Of a DNA stretch of 64,000 bases, positions 1 to 8,714 are shown piece by piece (the first letter of the stretch is position 1; each line of letters begins with the position of its first letter). The stretch is from Acidobacteriaceae bacterium. GTDB lineage: Bacteria; Acidobacteriota; Terriglobia; Bryobacterales; Bryobacteraceae. The stretch covers positions 1 through 64,000 of the forward strand of contig JADCJL010000108.1 of NCBI GenBank assembly GCA_020247055.1. Reading direction: 5' to 3'. The notes under the pieces are model-generated. The model was not told where the DNA came from and made no database searches. It worked only from the letters and a program-made list of their open reading frames with translations. The position numbers and the translations under genes are program-made.

Positions 1-257
1 CCGGCAACCACCCCTATCGGATCGATAGACCCCTTATGCCTTGAAAATCCCCGCCCGCAGGGCGGAATCTTCCCTCTTCCGCCAATTCTCAATCCTCCTT
101 TTCACGCTGAGCCAAAACAGTTTCTGCGATATGCTCTAGGGTCAGTGGTCGCTCCGATTTAGCAACCCGCAGCAAAAGCGGATTTTCCGATATCTCGTCG
201 AGTCGTCAGCGCCATCGGCCGATAGCCGCTAAGCACTTTCTCGGACCAAGTGGCTCG
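1..257. other. No complete gene; short unassigned reading frame tail
   Basis: No recognisable gene. On the minus strand 38 codons stay open from about 205 down to a stop at 89 (reading includes LLLRVAKSERPLTLEHIAE and ends REKED). It looks protein-like but has no start and I cannot assign a family. It may be the tail of a gene destroyed by the neighbouring insertion sequence, since homology to the IS ends at about 258. Confidence 0.25.
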
Positions 258-556
258 TGATCTTTTTCTCCATGTACGCAATGCGCTCCTGCTCGGCCTA
301 GTGGTCGGAGCAACCTTTGGCCAGGAAGGCAGTGGCTCCGTTCCCGAGGAGCTCCTTCTGCCAGCGGTAGAACACCGTTGGCTTCAGCCCCAACTCATCA
401 CAGAGCGTGGAAATCGACTCCTTCTCCAGCAGATGGCGCCCTAGAATGAGGACCTTCTCTTCTGCCGTGTAATGCTTCCGTGTCGTTTTCACGCGTTCTC
501 TCCGTTATCTTAACGGCAGAACGCTCCCTTCCATTTCCAGCCGGGGCGGAACACAC
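258..556 (-). mobile_element. IS3-family transposase OrfA fragment (copy A, degenerate)
   Basis: The minus strand encodes a 64-residue IS3-type OrfA helix-turn-helix (492 down to 298; motif CDELGLKPTVFYRWQKE) with a TAG stop after SDH. Beyond the stop the frame still reads AEQERIAYMEKKI, the start of the usual OrfA leucine zipper, and homology then ends near 258. A second copy in the opposite orientation at 3118-3849 shares both the non-coding 5' end (TGGTGT, then CCGGCTGGAAATGG) and the same TAG. The two copies are about 80% identical over 64 residues (12 differences counted by eye). No OrfB is present here, so this copy cannot encode a transposase. Confidence 0.85.
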
Positions 557-850
557 CAAGGCAAAGGATCGATGTGCCACAGCCGATTCAGGGAAGCGCA
601 AATATAAAAGGCGATTCACCGGTTCGTGCCTGGGCGAAAAGCAGACGAAGTACGCCGGTAGCAGGTCGTGGCGAGCAAACCCTGGATCTGTGGCTCCGCA
701 ATTATGGCGGCCTCGAAAGGGACCATCTCCTGTGCGGCAAAAACCAGGAAAAGAAGAAACGCCGACTGAAGTCTCCGGTGGAAATGGTTCACTACCTCGA
801 TGGCGGGAGGCGGGCTTCCAACTTGCCCGAGTGGAGCTTCAATTCCCATA
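557..850. other. Gene-free stretch between IS fragment and glycosyltransferase
   Basis: No gene is recognised. Short open frames exist on both strands, but none has a convincing start, ribosome site or family signature. It lies immediately 3' of the minus-strand glycosyltransferase stop and 5' of the IS fragment, inside the segment bracketed by the two inverted IS copies. Confidence 0.5.
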
Positions 851-2827
851 CTACCGGTTCGCAGCGCCTTCCGACCAGAATCCATAGGACCAGCAGTCGC
901 GAATCGGGTCGATCAGGGCCGGCAGTTTCTCCTTGACTAGGCTACAATCTTCCGGCGCGTGAACAATCAGTTTAAAGTTCATTCCATCTGACCAGTAATA
1001 GTATTGAGGGTCGGCCTTTTCCAACAAGCGCGGGTCGCGAGGGAGGGCCTTGATGTACTTAGGAACGATTCCCGGAATCCATTTCGGAGTGGCCTTGCCG
1101 TAGTTGGTAAAGTAGCCATCAAATCCGCCGCTGCTCAGCGGATAAGATCCGTTGTCTTTGTGGTAGGCGGTGAGAGCGATTTCCAGGGCCTTTAGATCTT
1201 TCCTGCGCTGTTCGAAAAACGGACCTGCGTCCACGGCTTTTTCGGGCACCCGTTCATTAGCAGTCGACGCAATGTTTTCGAATTTCACCAGTTTCACGCC
1301 ACATCCGAATGTTTGGACGCCCGACTTCACATAGTGATACGCTTCGATGCGGCTAAACACCTTTGGCACGAGCTCTAATTCGACATTGGTATCCAAGACC
1401 CAAATCGTCTTGCTCGCCCTCGCCGGAAAGTTTCCGTACAGGATTTCGTCATAATTCGATTCCTTGGCCATGCCGCGATAGTAGCGGGACATGGTCCATG
1501 CCTGCATCGGATGATAGAAGACCACGGTGTCGCCGGGCTTGGCAACCGCCATGATGGCCCGAGCGGGGGCTTCCCATTCACAATCCCTGCGGAGAATCGT
1601 ATCCATAAAAGGCTGCTCGCGAAAGCGCGCAACTTGCGTGAGTCCCGCAAATGCGCTGAGGCAGGTTACAGCCACGGGAATCCATCTCCAAAGGGGAGTT
1701 CTCGGGTCGTCACGGGCATCACTGATGCGAAGAAGCAACTGGAAGGCAAATGCGATCATTATGGACAATCCGAAGTAATTGCCGATGAAGTAGCGAACCC
1801 AGACCGACATTGGCTGCCGGAGGAAGAAATACGAGGCTTGGAAGCCCAGAAAAACCAGCAGGGAGATCAGTCCGAACAGAAAGCGCAGATCAATGCTTCG
1901 CCAGGACCGGACCGCAAAGGAGATTGCTACGAGGATGGCTACACCGGCGAAAACGGCATAGTAATCGACCCAGGAGGTACCCTGGTCGTGCTCATAGGCC
2001 AACATGGCGCGGAAGCCTTGCCTCATCGTGTCCAAAAAGAGCGGCAGCGTGGCGGGGCGATGGTCGAGTATGACTGAATCATGACGATTCGGAAAAAGAC
2101 CAAAAGAATAGCGAATCCACGGCAGGGCAGCCAGGACGGAAACTGCGTAGGAGGCGCCTATAGAGTAAATGAACTTACGCCGGTACTCCTGCCGGAAGAA
2201 TGCGAATGCAGCCTGGATCGGAAAGACAAGGAGTAAGTAGGAATGCGTGTAATAGCCAACAATAACAAGTAACGTGTAAATTCCTAGCAGGCACCAGAAA
2301 CGACCGTTCGGAGAGTGGATTGGTGTCTCAAGCAGGTCGAAGAAAACAGCACTGGACCAGATAAGAATCGCCTGGTAGAGTGGGTATTCGCGTACCTGCA
2401 TGATGTGCATCATCATGTAGCCGTTCAGCGCATAAACTAGAAGCAGGAAGAGGCGTGTTCGCCAATCCCAAGTGCGCGCAAACCGGCGCAGCCCCATCAT
2501 CGAAAGAAACAGGAAAAGGACGTTGATGCCACGCACGACAACCTCCGAATCAGTGTTGCCGAGGCGGAAGAGCGAGTTGCCGAGAAGATAGTAGAAGGGC
2601 TGGTACGGAAAGGGGGCAATCGCTCTCAGAACTTCCTCGTACGTCGCAAAGTCAGGAGAGATCATCTGCTCCTGCCAATGTCGGTTCCCATTCATTAACT
2701 GTATTCGCAGCCCTTCGTCAGTCCAGATTCCTTTGAGGTCAAACGAGATCAGGTACAAGAAACCAATTGCAAAAAACAGGCAACTCAGGAAATACTTTTC
2801 TTTATGCGAGTTTGTGGATGATTGCAT
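851..2827 (-). CDS. GT-C membrane glycosyltransferase (ArnT/PMT-like) with pseudopilin-like C-terminus
   Basis: 658 residues. An N-terminal helix (about 12-30) is followed by the luminal acidic motif WTDEG near residue 35, typical of GT39/GT83 (PMT/ArnT) enzymes that move a sugar from a polyprenyl-phosphate donor to a periplasmic acceptor. About ten further hydrophobic segments extend to about residue 400, then a soluble part. The last ~110 residues are unusual: KDLKALEIALTAYHKDNGSYP followed by YIKALPRDPR strongly resemble the soluble domain of type II secretion pseudopilin GspG, without its own prepilin leader. The gene lies in the same orientation as the sugar operon below but is separated from it by an IS remnant. 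It may use the lipid-linked sugar made by the GT2 at 3855-4847 (inference). Confidence 0.8.
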   Translation of the reverse strand: MQSSTNSHKEKYFLSCLFFAIGFLYLISFDLKGIWTDEGLRIQLMNGNRHWQEQMISPDFATYEEVLRAIAPFPYQPFYYLLGNSLFRLGNTDSEVVVRGINVLFLFLSMMGLRRFARTWDWRTRLFLLLVYALNGYMMMHIMQVREYPLYQAILIWSSAVFFDLLETPIHSPNGRFWCLLGIYTLLVIVGYYTHSYLLLVFPIQAAFAFFRQEYRRKFIYSIGASYAVSVLAALPWIRYSFGLFPNRHDSVILDHRPATLPLFLDTMRQGFRAMLAYEHDQGTSWVDYYAVFAGVAILVAISFAVRSWRSIDLRFLFGLISLLVFLGFQASYFFLRQPMSVWVRYFIGNYFGLSIMIAFAFQLLLRISDARDDPRTPLWRWIPVAVTCLSAFAGLTQVARFREQPFMDTILRRDCEWEAPARAIMAVAKPGDTVVFYHPMQAWTMSRYYRGMAKESNYDEILYGNFPARASKTIWVLDTNVELELVPKVFSRIEAYHYVKSGVQTFGCGVKLVKFENIASTANERVPEKAVDAGPFFEQRRKDLKALEIALTAYHKDNGSYPLSSGGFDGYFTNYGKATPKWIPGIVPKYIKALPRDPRLLEKADPQYYYWSDGMNFKLIVHAPEDCSLVKEKLPALIDPIRDCWSYGFWSEGAANR

Positions 2828-3117
2828 CGGAATAGGGGTCGCTCGAATCAGAATCGAAACAGCCCATTACATTGGGCGATTCTGTACTATTGTACCCAGT
2901 ACAAAAACCGTTTAAACATTTTCTTGTTAACGATCATGTCAAAACGTGGTTTTTTGATTGTGAGGCCGACCCGTACCGCTGTGGAAGAGACGGGTAGCGG
3001 TGACGTCGTGTTTCGGCTCAATTGGCAAACGCTGCCTTTGTTTCACGAAGACGGTCGCAGGGAAATGCCTTGTCCGCGCTATGCCGTTTGAGGGTGGGCC
3101 AGACCCAGGACCTGCCC
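2828..3117 (-). promoter_or_regulatory. Upstream region of the GT-C gene with promoter-like elements
   Basis: AT-rich relative to its surroundings and without a credible gene. On the minus strand it contains a perfect TTGACA (2943-2938), a -10-like TACAAT (2894-2889), the dyad TGTAC-N3-GTACA (2891-2903) overlapping that hexamer, and a small hairpin GCCCA-N6-TGGGC (2863-2878) that would lie in the 5' leader. TTGACA and TACAAT are too far apart to be one promoter, so I cannot name the true pair. The dyad over TACAAT could be an operator. Confidence 0.35.
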
Positions 3118-3849
3118 TGTTGGTGTTACGCCCCGGCTGGAAATGGCAGGGAGCGTTCTGCTGTTAAGCTAACGGAGAGCAGGCGTGAAAAAGACACGGA
3201 AGCATTACACGGGAGAAGAGAAGGTCGCCATTCTAAGGCGCCATCTGCTGGAGAAGGAGCCGATCTCCACACTCTGTGATGAGTTGGGGCTGCAGCCAAC
3301 GGTGTTCTACCGCTGGCAGAAGGCGCTCTTCGAGAACGGAGCCGCGGCCTTCCAGGCAAAAGGCCGCTCCGACCACTAGGCCGAGCAGGAGCGCATTGCA
3401 TACCTGGAGAAGAAGATCCAACGCAAGGACGAGGTCCTGGCCGAGTTGATGGGAGAATACATCGCACTAATAAAAGAACTTGGGGAACTCTAACCGGGGC
3501 CTGGGTACCGCACGATGTGCGGGACCAGATCGTTGATTTCGTTCGGCGCTGGTCGGAGGCGCCCGAGATCAGCGCCGGGCGGTTCGTTAGGTGGCTCGGC
3601 GTCGGCAACAGCAAGCTCTATGACTGGCGAACTCGCTAAGGTCGCGTCAACAAGCACAACGCCTGGGTTCCCCGGGATTTTTGGCTGGAGGACTGGGAAA
3701 TGCAAGCGAGCATCAATTTCCACTTGCAGAATCCGCTGGAGGGCTACCGGCGGCTGACGTTTATGATGCTGGATGCCGACATCGTGGTGGTGAGTCCGTC
3801 CAGCGTATAGCGGGTGCTGGGGAAGGCCGGGTCGCTAGGCGGGCCGTAA
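3118..3849 (+). mobile_element. IS3-family element remnant (copy B), OrfA and 5' part of OrfB, broken
   Basis: OrfA starts at 3185 (KTRKHYTGEEKVAILRRHLL), stops at a TAG at 3377-3379, and continues in frame as AEQERIAYLEKKIQRKDEVL to a second stop near 3490. OrfB then follows in another frame: VWVPHDVRDQIVDFVRRWSE, a stop near 3637, then WVPRDFWLEDWE and NPLEGYRRLTFMMLDADIVV up to a further stop at about 3808, ending at TAA 3847-3849. The DDE catalytic core is missing. The element ends 5 bases before the GT2 stop codon, so insertion or decay stopped exactly at that gene's end. It is inverted relative to copy A. Confidence 0.85.
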
Positions 3850-3854
3850 CCCCC

Positions 3855-4847
3855 TTACGTAGAGTCCCCTGCGCTAGAGGATACAGGCGGCTGCGTGGCG
3901 GTTAAGGGTGGGAACTCGAAGTTTACCCGCTCCCGTTCGACAACGAGCGGTCGCCGCTGCACATACGTATGGACCGATCCAAGATACTCGCCGATAATGC
4001 CGAGCGCCAACATCTGAACAGAACTGAAAAAGAACAATCCGATCACAAGTGGCGCAACCCCAACCGAAAAACTATACCAGTAGACGAGTTTGTAAACCAA
4101 ATAAAGAAGACCCACCAAAAGACTGAGGACAGAAGAAACAAATCCGAAAAACGTAACTGCACGAAGAGGAATCTTCGACAGGTTCGTGATGGCGATCATT
4201 CCCACGTCGTAGAGCTTATAGAAGCTACTGAACTTCGAGATACCCCCTAGGCGGCGGGGCTGGGTGAACGTGATCTCGGCATGGGGAAGGCCAATTTCTG
4301 CAATCATGCCACGGAAGTATGGGTAGGGATCGCCGAAGGCTTTAACGATCTCAACCACGCGGCGATCATAAAGGCCGAAGCCGGTAAAGTTTTCGAACGT
4401 TCGAATGGAGGCGAGATTATTGATTAGCGCATAGTAGGCCTTGCGGATCAGGAACATCAACTTGTTTTCCTGACTTGCGGTCTTGATGGCCAAAACCATT
4501 GGAAAACCGCATTCCCACTCCCGGATGAAATCGCCAATCATCTCCGGCGGATCCTGGAGATCCGACGCCATCATGATCACCGCATCGCCGGAGGCCTGAA
4601 ACATGGCGTGCATGTGGGATCGCATCGGACCGAAGTCCCGCGCATTAACGATAATCCGGATGTTCGTATCTTGGCTCGCCAGTTCTTTCAGTACCGCCAC
4701 CGTGTGGTCAGTAGAGCAGTTGTCAATCAAAACGTGCTCATAGCGATACTGCGGAAACTCCGCCATCGCCTTCCGGATGCGAGAGCAAAGCTCGACGGCG
4801 TTATCCTGCTCGTTGTAACAAGGCGTGACGATGCTGATGGTTTTCAT
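3855..4847 (-). CDS. GT2 polyprenyl-phosphate glycosyltransferase (GtrB/DPM1-like)
   Basis: 330 residues. It begins ISIVTPCYNEQDNAVEL, the GT-A nucleotide-binding start of family 2, followed by the metal-binding region MMASDLQDPPEM (about residues 92-103). Two hydrophobic helices at about 230-255 and 265-290 match the GtrB/DPM1/ArnC architecture. Such enzymes transfer a sugar from a nucleotide donor to undecaprenyl phosphate on the cytoplasmic face of the membrane. It starts 36 nt after the FkbM gene in the same direction and is the last gene of the sugar operon. Donor identity is not readable from sequence; the operon suggests a modified CDP-sugar, although this family usually uses UDP- or GDP-sugars. 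Confidence 0.88.
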   Translation of the reverse strand: MKTISIVTPCYNEQDNAVELCSRIRKAMAEFPQYRYEHVLIDNCSTDHTVAVLKELASQDTNIRIIVNARDFGPMRSHMHAMFQASGDAVIMMASDLQDPPEMIGDFIREWECGFPMVLAIKTASQENKLMFLIRKAYYALINNLASIRTFENFTGFGLYDRRVVEIVKAFGDPYPYFRGMIAEIGLPHAEITFTQPRRLGGISKFSSFYKLYDVGMIAITNLSKIPLRAVTFFGFVSSVLSLLVGLLYLVYKLVYWYSFSVGVAPLVIGLFFFSSVQMLALGIIGEYLGSVHTYVQRRPLVVERERVNFEFPPLTATQPPVSSSAGDST

Positions 4848-4883
4848 CTTGCCTGTAAGGCGGTATTCCGTACTATAGCACGC

Positions 4884-5804
4884 TCACCGATTCTCCCACC
4901 CGGCGTGCTTTTCGCTGTGCAGGAAGATAAAGTTCGTGGCGATGGTAGATTCTTCCATCGATATAAGCCGCTCCAGTCGACCACCCTCTTCCACCGAAAA
5001 GCACTCGTAGCCGATACCCTTGAGCAACGCAATGATTTCGTTGGGATGATATCCGAATTTTGCACTCCATTTCCGAAGCATCTCGATGAACAGCACCGGT
5101 CGGGTCCGCGCGATGGTGGCCATACCGCCACGTAAGGCGAAGATTTCGGCGCCTTCGACGTCGCACTTCAACAGGTCGATCCGTTCTTCTCCAGTCAGAA
5201 CCTCGTCCATCCGCCGAACCTGCGAGCGCACTTCCACAGCGCCAGAGTTTTCCAACAAATTCTGTGACGATGTCGCACCGCTCACGTGTGGATGGAAGTA
5301 GAACACAAGCTCCTTTTCCTCATCAGAAAGGCCGTATTCATGCAGTTCCACGTTCGTCGTCCCATTCAGAGCCAGATTCTTCTTCAGAAATCCGATCGTC
5401 GACGGAATGGGTTCAAACGCGAGGATACGCCCCTTGGACGCCGCCCGGCCCAGGAGTATTGAGTACCATCCGATATTAGCGCCGATATCGACCACAACGC
5501 TGTCTTCCTTCACGAAGGAGAGCAATAGTTGCGTTTCCGACCGTTCAAAATCACCGAAATTCAAGATTTCGATCGACATGATGCGCCAGTCTCCCGGATT
5601 GCTGACCAGGGTCACACCTTCCTTAGTGGTAACCAGCACATCCTCGCCGGTGATCGTAATCTTCTCCACGTTCCGTGGACGGATAAATTCAGAGTAAGCG
5701 AAAAGCGTTTCGTGTACTCCATACATCTTTTCGATGTAGGCAGCCTTCGTGATTGCGCCGCTCTGGTATTGCTTCTCCAACTCGATCAATGGATTGTGGG
5801 TCAT
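4884..5804 (-). CDS. FkbM-family SAM-dependent methyltransferase
   Basis: 306 residues. SAM motif I is VVDIGANIGWYSILLGRAAS (about 113-132), with the acidic ribose-binding residue in ILAFEPIPSTIGFLKKNL. The FkbM signature DLLKCDVEGAEIFALRGG is near 215-232. Family members O-methylate hydroxyls, often on sugars or polyketides. The start overlaps the stop of the upstream SDR gene by 4 nt (ATGA), so translation is probably coupled. In this operon it most likely methylates the sugar or the growing glycan (inference). Length is normal for the family with a ~90-residue N-terminal extension. Confidence 0.88.
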   Translation of the reverse strand: MTHNPLIELEKQYQSGAITKAAYIEKMYGVHETLFAYSEFIRPRNVEKITITGEDVLVTTKEGVTLVSNPGDWRIMSIEILNFGDFERSETQLLLSFVKEDSVVVDIGANIGWYSILLGRAASKGRILAFEPIPSTIGFLKKNLALNGTTNVELHEYGLSDEEKELVFYFHPHVSGATSSQNLLENSGAVEVRSQVRRMDEVLTGEERIDLLKCDVEGAEIFALRGGMATIARTRPVLFIEMLRKWSAKFGYHPNEIIALLKGIGYECFSVEEGGRLERLISMEESTIATNFIFLHSEKHAGWENR

Positions 5805-6880
5805 GATGATATCCCGATGTTTTCGCTGGTGGTATCGGTGCGGTAGCTTGCTACCGTCCGTGCAAAGCCTTCTTCAATCGCAGTTGTTGCTCGCCAGCCC
5901 AGCGCCTCGATCTTCGTTGTGGCCGCCCGGGTAAATGGAATAGGGCTGGGGACATAGTCGGCATCGTGGCGAACGCGACGTTCGACGCCCACGCCGAATA
6001 GAGCGCCCAGCCGCTCTGCAAGGCCGGCAATGCTCTCATCGGCGGAGGCGTTCGCCACATTGTACGCTTCTCCGGTCGCACCGCTCAGAAGAACACGAAA
6101 GAAGGCCTCCGTCGCATCAGCCAGATAGCAGAAACAACGGCGAGCGGTGCCATCGCTATGTAAAACAAGAGGGCCGCCGTTGAGAATGTCACGAACGAAG
6201 TCAGCAAAGACACGGCCATCGTCCAAGCGCATGCCGGGGCCGTAGGTATGGAACGGCCGCACGATGCGTGCCGGAACGCCATACTGGTGCGCCCAGGCAA
6301 CACACATCGTCTCCCCCATGCGCTTGCTTTCACCATAGCAGGAGCGGACATCAGTACAGTCCACGTAGCCGTAGTCCTTTTCGTTGATCGTGCGAGTCGC
6401 ATCCGGGCTCGAGCCGTAAACGTCACCCGAACTGAAGAACAGAAAGCCCTTCATGGGGCCCCGCCGTGCCGCTTCGAGCAGATTCCGCGTGCCAAAAACG
6501 TTTGCCGACAGCGTGCCCACCGGATCGGTTCCATAATACCGAGGACTGGCCTGGCTGGCTGCGTGCACAACATAGTCAAACCGCAGAGATTCTGGTAACG
6601 GTGCCGTTACGTCCTGCACCAGAACCTCCAGCACTCCGGCGCGTGCCGCCTCACCAAACCGTTGCTCTGCCGTCGCGGGATTCCGGACCAACGCCACCAC
6701 TCGCGCCGGTGACTTCCTGAGCAGCGTCCGATTCAGATGGAGCAAGGTCTCCACCATATAGGCGGGTAAAAAACCCGTCGCCCCGGTTACCAGAACGCGC
6801 GCGCCCGCAAGCGTATCCCATGGCAAATGGGCCGCAACGATGCGGGCGACATCCTCAGCGACAACTCGGTGCCTCGCCAT
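5801..6880 (-). CDS. NAD(P)-dependent extended SDR (nucleotide-sugar epimerase/reductase)
   Basis: 359 residues. The Rossmann glycine motif is VLVTGATGFLPAYMVETLL (about 28-46), followed by VVHAASQASPRYYGTD, FFSSGDVYGSSPD and the catalytic Tyr-x3-Lys in YGESKRMGE. These are the hallmarks of nucleotide-sugar epimerases, dehydratases and reductases. It lies 9 nt after the ThDP enzyme and overlaps the FkbM gene. In yersiniose pathways an SDR (YerF) reduces the acetyl branch added by the ThDP enzyme YerE, and this gene occupies the matching position. Sequence alone does not exclude a decarboxylase or epimerase. Confidence 0.8.
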   Translation of the reverse strand: MARHRVVAEDVARIVAAHLPWDTLAGARVLVTGATGFLPAYMVETLLHLNRTLLRKSPARVVALVRNPATAEQRFGEAARAGVLEVLVQDVTAPLPESLRFDYVVHAASQASPRYYGTDPVGTLSANVFGTRNLLEAARRGPMKGFLFFSSGDVYGSSPDATRTINEKDYGYVDCTDVRSCYGESKRMGETMCVAWAHQYGVPARIVRPFHTYGPGMRLDDGRVFADFVRDILNGGPLVLHSDGTARRCFCYLADATEAFFRVLLSGATGEAYNVANASADESIAGLAERLGALFGVGVERRVRHDADYVPSPIPFTRAATTKIEALGWRATTAIEEGFARTVASYRTDTTSENIGISS

Positions 6881-6889
6881 CGCCGGTCG

Positions 6890-8713
6890 TTACTGATCCG
6901 CCGCCAAGTTCTTGCTCTTCTCGTGCATGCCGACGATCATCTCTTTTTCAAACTGCTCGCGCGGCAGAACCGGCGCCAGATCTTCCAACGGAGGAGATAT
7001 CAGTTTACCATCAGCCGTTACCGTCAGTGACAGTTTGGGTACGAAGATCTGGTCCCGGTCGGTGTAGATGACGCACATCGACGGACCATCGGCATTCAAC
7101 GTTTCGGCAATCTTCGCCGGCGCCTCTGCAAAATCTTCGATAACGCAGGTCGGAATGCCAAACGCCGCCGCAATTTTAACGAAATCCGGGCAGCTCACCC
7201 CGGTCGCGCTACCCGATCCCGACTGTTTGCCGTTGAACAGAGCATTCTGCGTGGCCCGAATCGTCAGGTAGCCGTCATTCTCGTACAGGAACATCTTAAC
7301 GGGCAGTTTATGGTGCACGATGGTCTGCAGTTCTTGCAGGTTCATCATCATAGAGCCATCGCCAATGAGCAGCACAACTCGCTGACCAATGCGGGAAAAC
7401 GCCGCGCCAATCGAACCAGGAACTCCGTAGCCCATCTCGCCTAAGCCCGTGGTGGCAATGAACTTCATGCCCGGCTTCAGGTCGATCACCTGCTGCGTGG
7501 AGGTATGTGCGGCCCCGGCGTCGGCAACCACAAGGTCTCCCGATCGCAAATGCCGATTTAGCTCCTCCACGAAGCGGTAGGTGTTGATTTTGCGGAATCC
7601 GTTGACGTGATACTTGGGTTCAATCAGCGGATAGCGCCGCTTCCAGTCCTCGCAACGATCCAACCATACCGGAACAGTCACCATCGTGCCTTCGCTTGCC
7701 TTCAGCAGCGCGCTAATGAAATGCTTGGCGTCCGCCTGAATCGGGTAATCCATTGCAGGCTTGAACTTGGCGAGTTCGTGCTCGTCGATATCGACCACAA
7801 CTTTTTTTGCCGCGCGCGCATACTCAGTCAGGTCATAACCGATCTGCGGAATCGCCAACCGCGTCCCGATGCAGACGAGCAGATCGGAGTTCTGCACGAT
7901 GAAGTTCGCGCACCGCGCACCATAAACGCCTGCGTGTCCAAAAAGCCGCGGCTGATTGGACGGCACTTGATCCATTCCACTCCAGGCGGTTATCACAGGA
8001 ATCTGGAAGCGCTCGAGCAGGTCCGGAATCAGGTCCTGGCCGCCCGCCAGTCGGATACCATTTCCCAAAATAAAAACCGGACGTTCCGCATTAACCAGCA
8101 GCGCGTGGACTTGCGCCGCCACCGCACTCAGATCCGGTACCACTTCGACGGGCGGCTTAAACTGCACAAGCTCATCTTCTTCCACCATGGCGGCCTGTAT
8201 ATCCATGGGCACGTCGATCCAAACCGGACCGGGGCGCCCATGCCGCGCCTCGTAAAACGCGCGGTCCACGTGGTACTCCGCCATCTTCGGATCGTCGATC
8301 ATCACCGCGTACTTACAGAATGGGCTCACAGTCCGTACCACGTCGAAGCCCTGCACACCCCACATCCGCAAGTGCCGACCAACGTTGATAAAGTCCGTCT
8401 TCTCCTGCCCCGAGATCATCACCATCGGGATCGAATCCGCCCATCCATTTAACAGACCCGTCACCGCGTTTATTGCGCCCGGACCCGCCGTTGTCATCAT
8501 CACGCCCATGGCGTTCTTGTCCGACATCCGCGTGTAAGCGACCGCCGCCATCGCGCCGGCCTGCTCATGGTGCGGGCAGACGTATTCCAGCCCTTCCTGC
8601 CGTGCAATCGCATCGAACAAGTGCAGATTTCCCGCACCTGAGATGGCAAACACGTGCCGGCATCCATGGCTGGCGAGTTTGTTAGCGATCAGATCCGCAA
8701 CTTTTCGCCTCAT
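6890..8713 (-). CDS. Thiamine-diphosphate enzyme, acetolactate-synthase-like (YerE candidate)
   Basis: 607 residues with the three-domain ThDP fold. The N-terminal Pyr domain has the activating Glu in CPHHEQAGAMAAVAYTRM. A central FAD/nucleotide-type domain contains ILGNGIRLAGGQ. The C-terminal ThDP site is GDGSMMMNLQELQTIVHHK followed by NDGY. General length and motifs match acetolactate synthase large subunits, but no small regulatory subunit is nearby and the gene sits inside a CDP-sugar operon, 1 nt after rfbH. YerE is an ALS-like flavoenzyme that moves an acetyl unit from pyruvate to C4 of CDP-3,6-dideoxy-4-ketoglucose, which fits this context. Sugar substrate is inference; ThDP enzyme class is firm. 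Confidence 0.85.
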   Translation of the reverse strand: MRRKVADLIANKLASHGCRHVFAISGAGNLHLFDAIARQEGLEYVCPHHEQAGAMAAVAYTRMSDKNAMGVMMTTAGPGAINAVTGLLNGWADSIPMVMISGQEKTDFINVGRHLRMWGVQGFDVVRTVSPFCKYAVMIDDPKMAEYHVDRAFYEARHGRPGPVWIDVPMDIQAAMVEEDELVQFKPPVEVVPDLSAVAAQVHALLVNAERPVFILGNGIRLAGGQDLIPDLLERFQIPVITAWSGMDQVPSNQPRLFGHAGVYGARCANFIVQNSDLLVCIGTRLAIPQIGYDLTEYARAAKKVVVDIDEHELAKFKPAMDYPIQADAKHFISALLKASEGTMVTVPVWLDRCEDWKRRYPLIEPKYHVNGFRKINTYRFVEELNRHLRSGDLVVADAGAAHTSTQQVIDLKPGMKFIATTGLGEMGYGVPGSIGAAFSRIGQRVVLLIGDGSMMMNLQELQTIVHHKLPVKMFLYENDGYLTIRATQNALFNGKQSGSGSATGVSCPDFVKIAAAFGIPTCVIEDFAEAPAKIAETLNADGPSMCVIYTDRDQIFVPKLSLTVTADGKLISPPLEDLAPVLPREQFEKEMIVGMHEKSKNLAADQ

Positions 8714-8714
8714 T

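Noticed and set aside
258..3849. Functional composite transposon carrying the GT-C gene
   Set aside because: Both IS copies are incomplete and contain stops; no transposase could be made and no target-site duplication was recognised.
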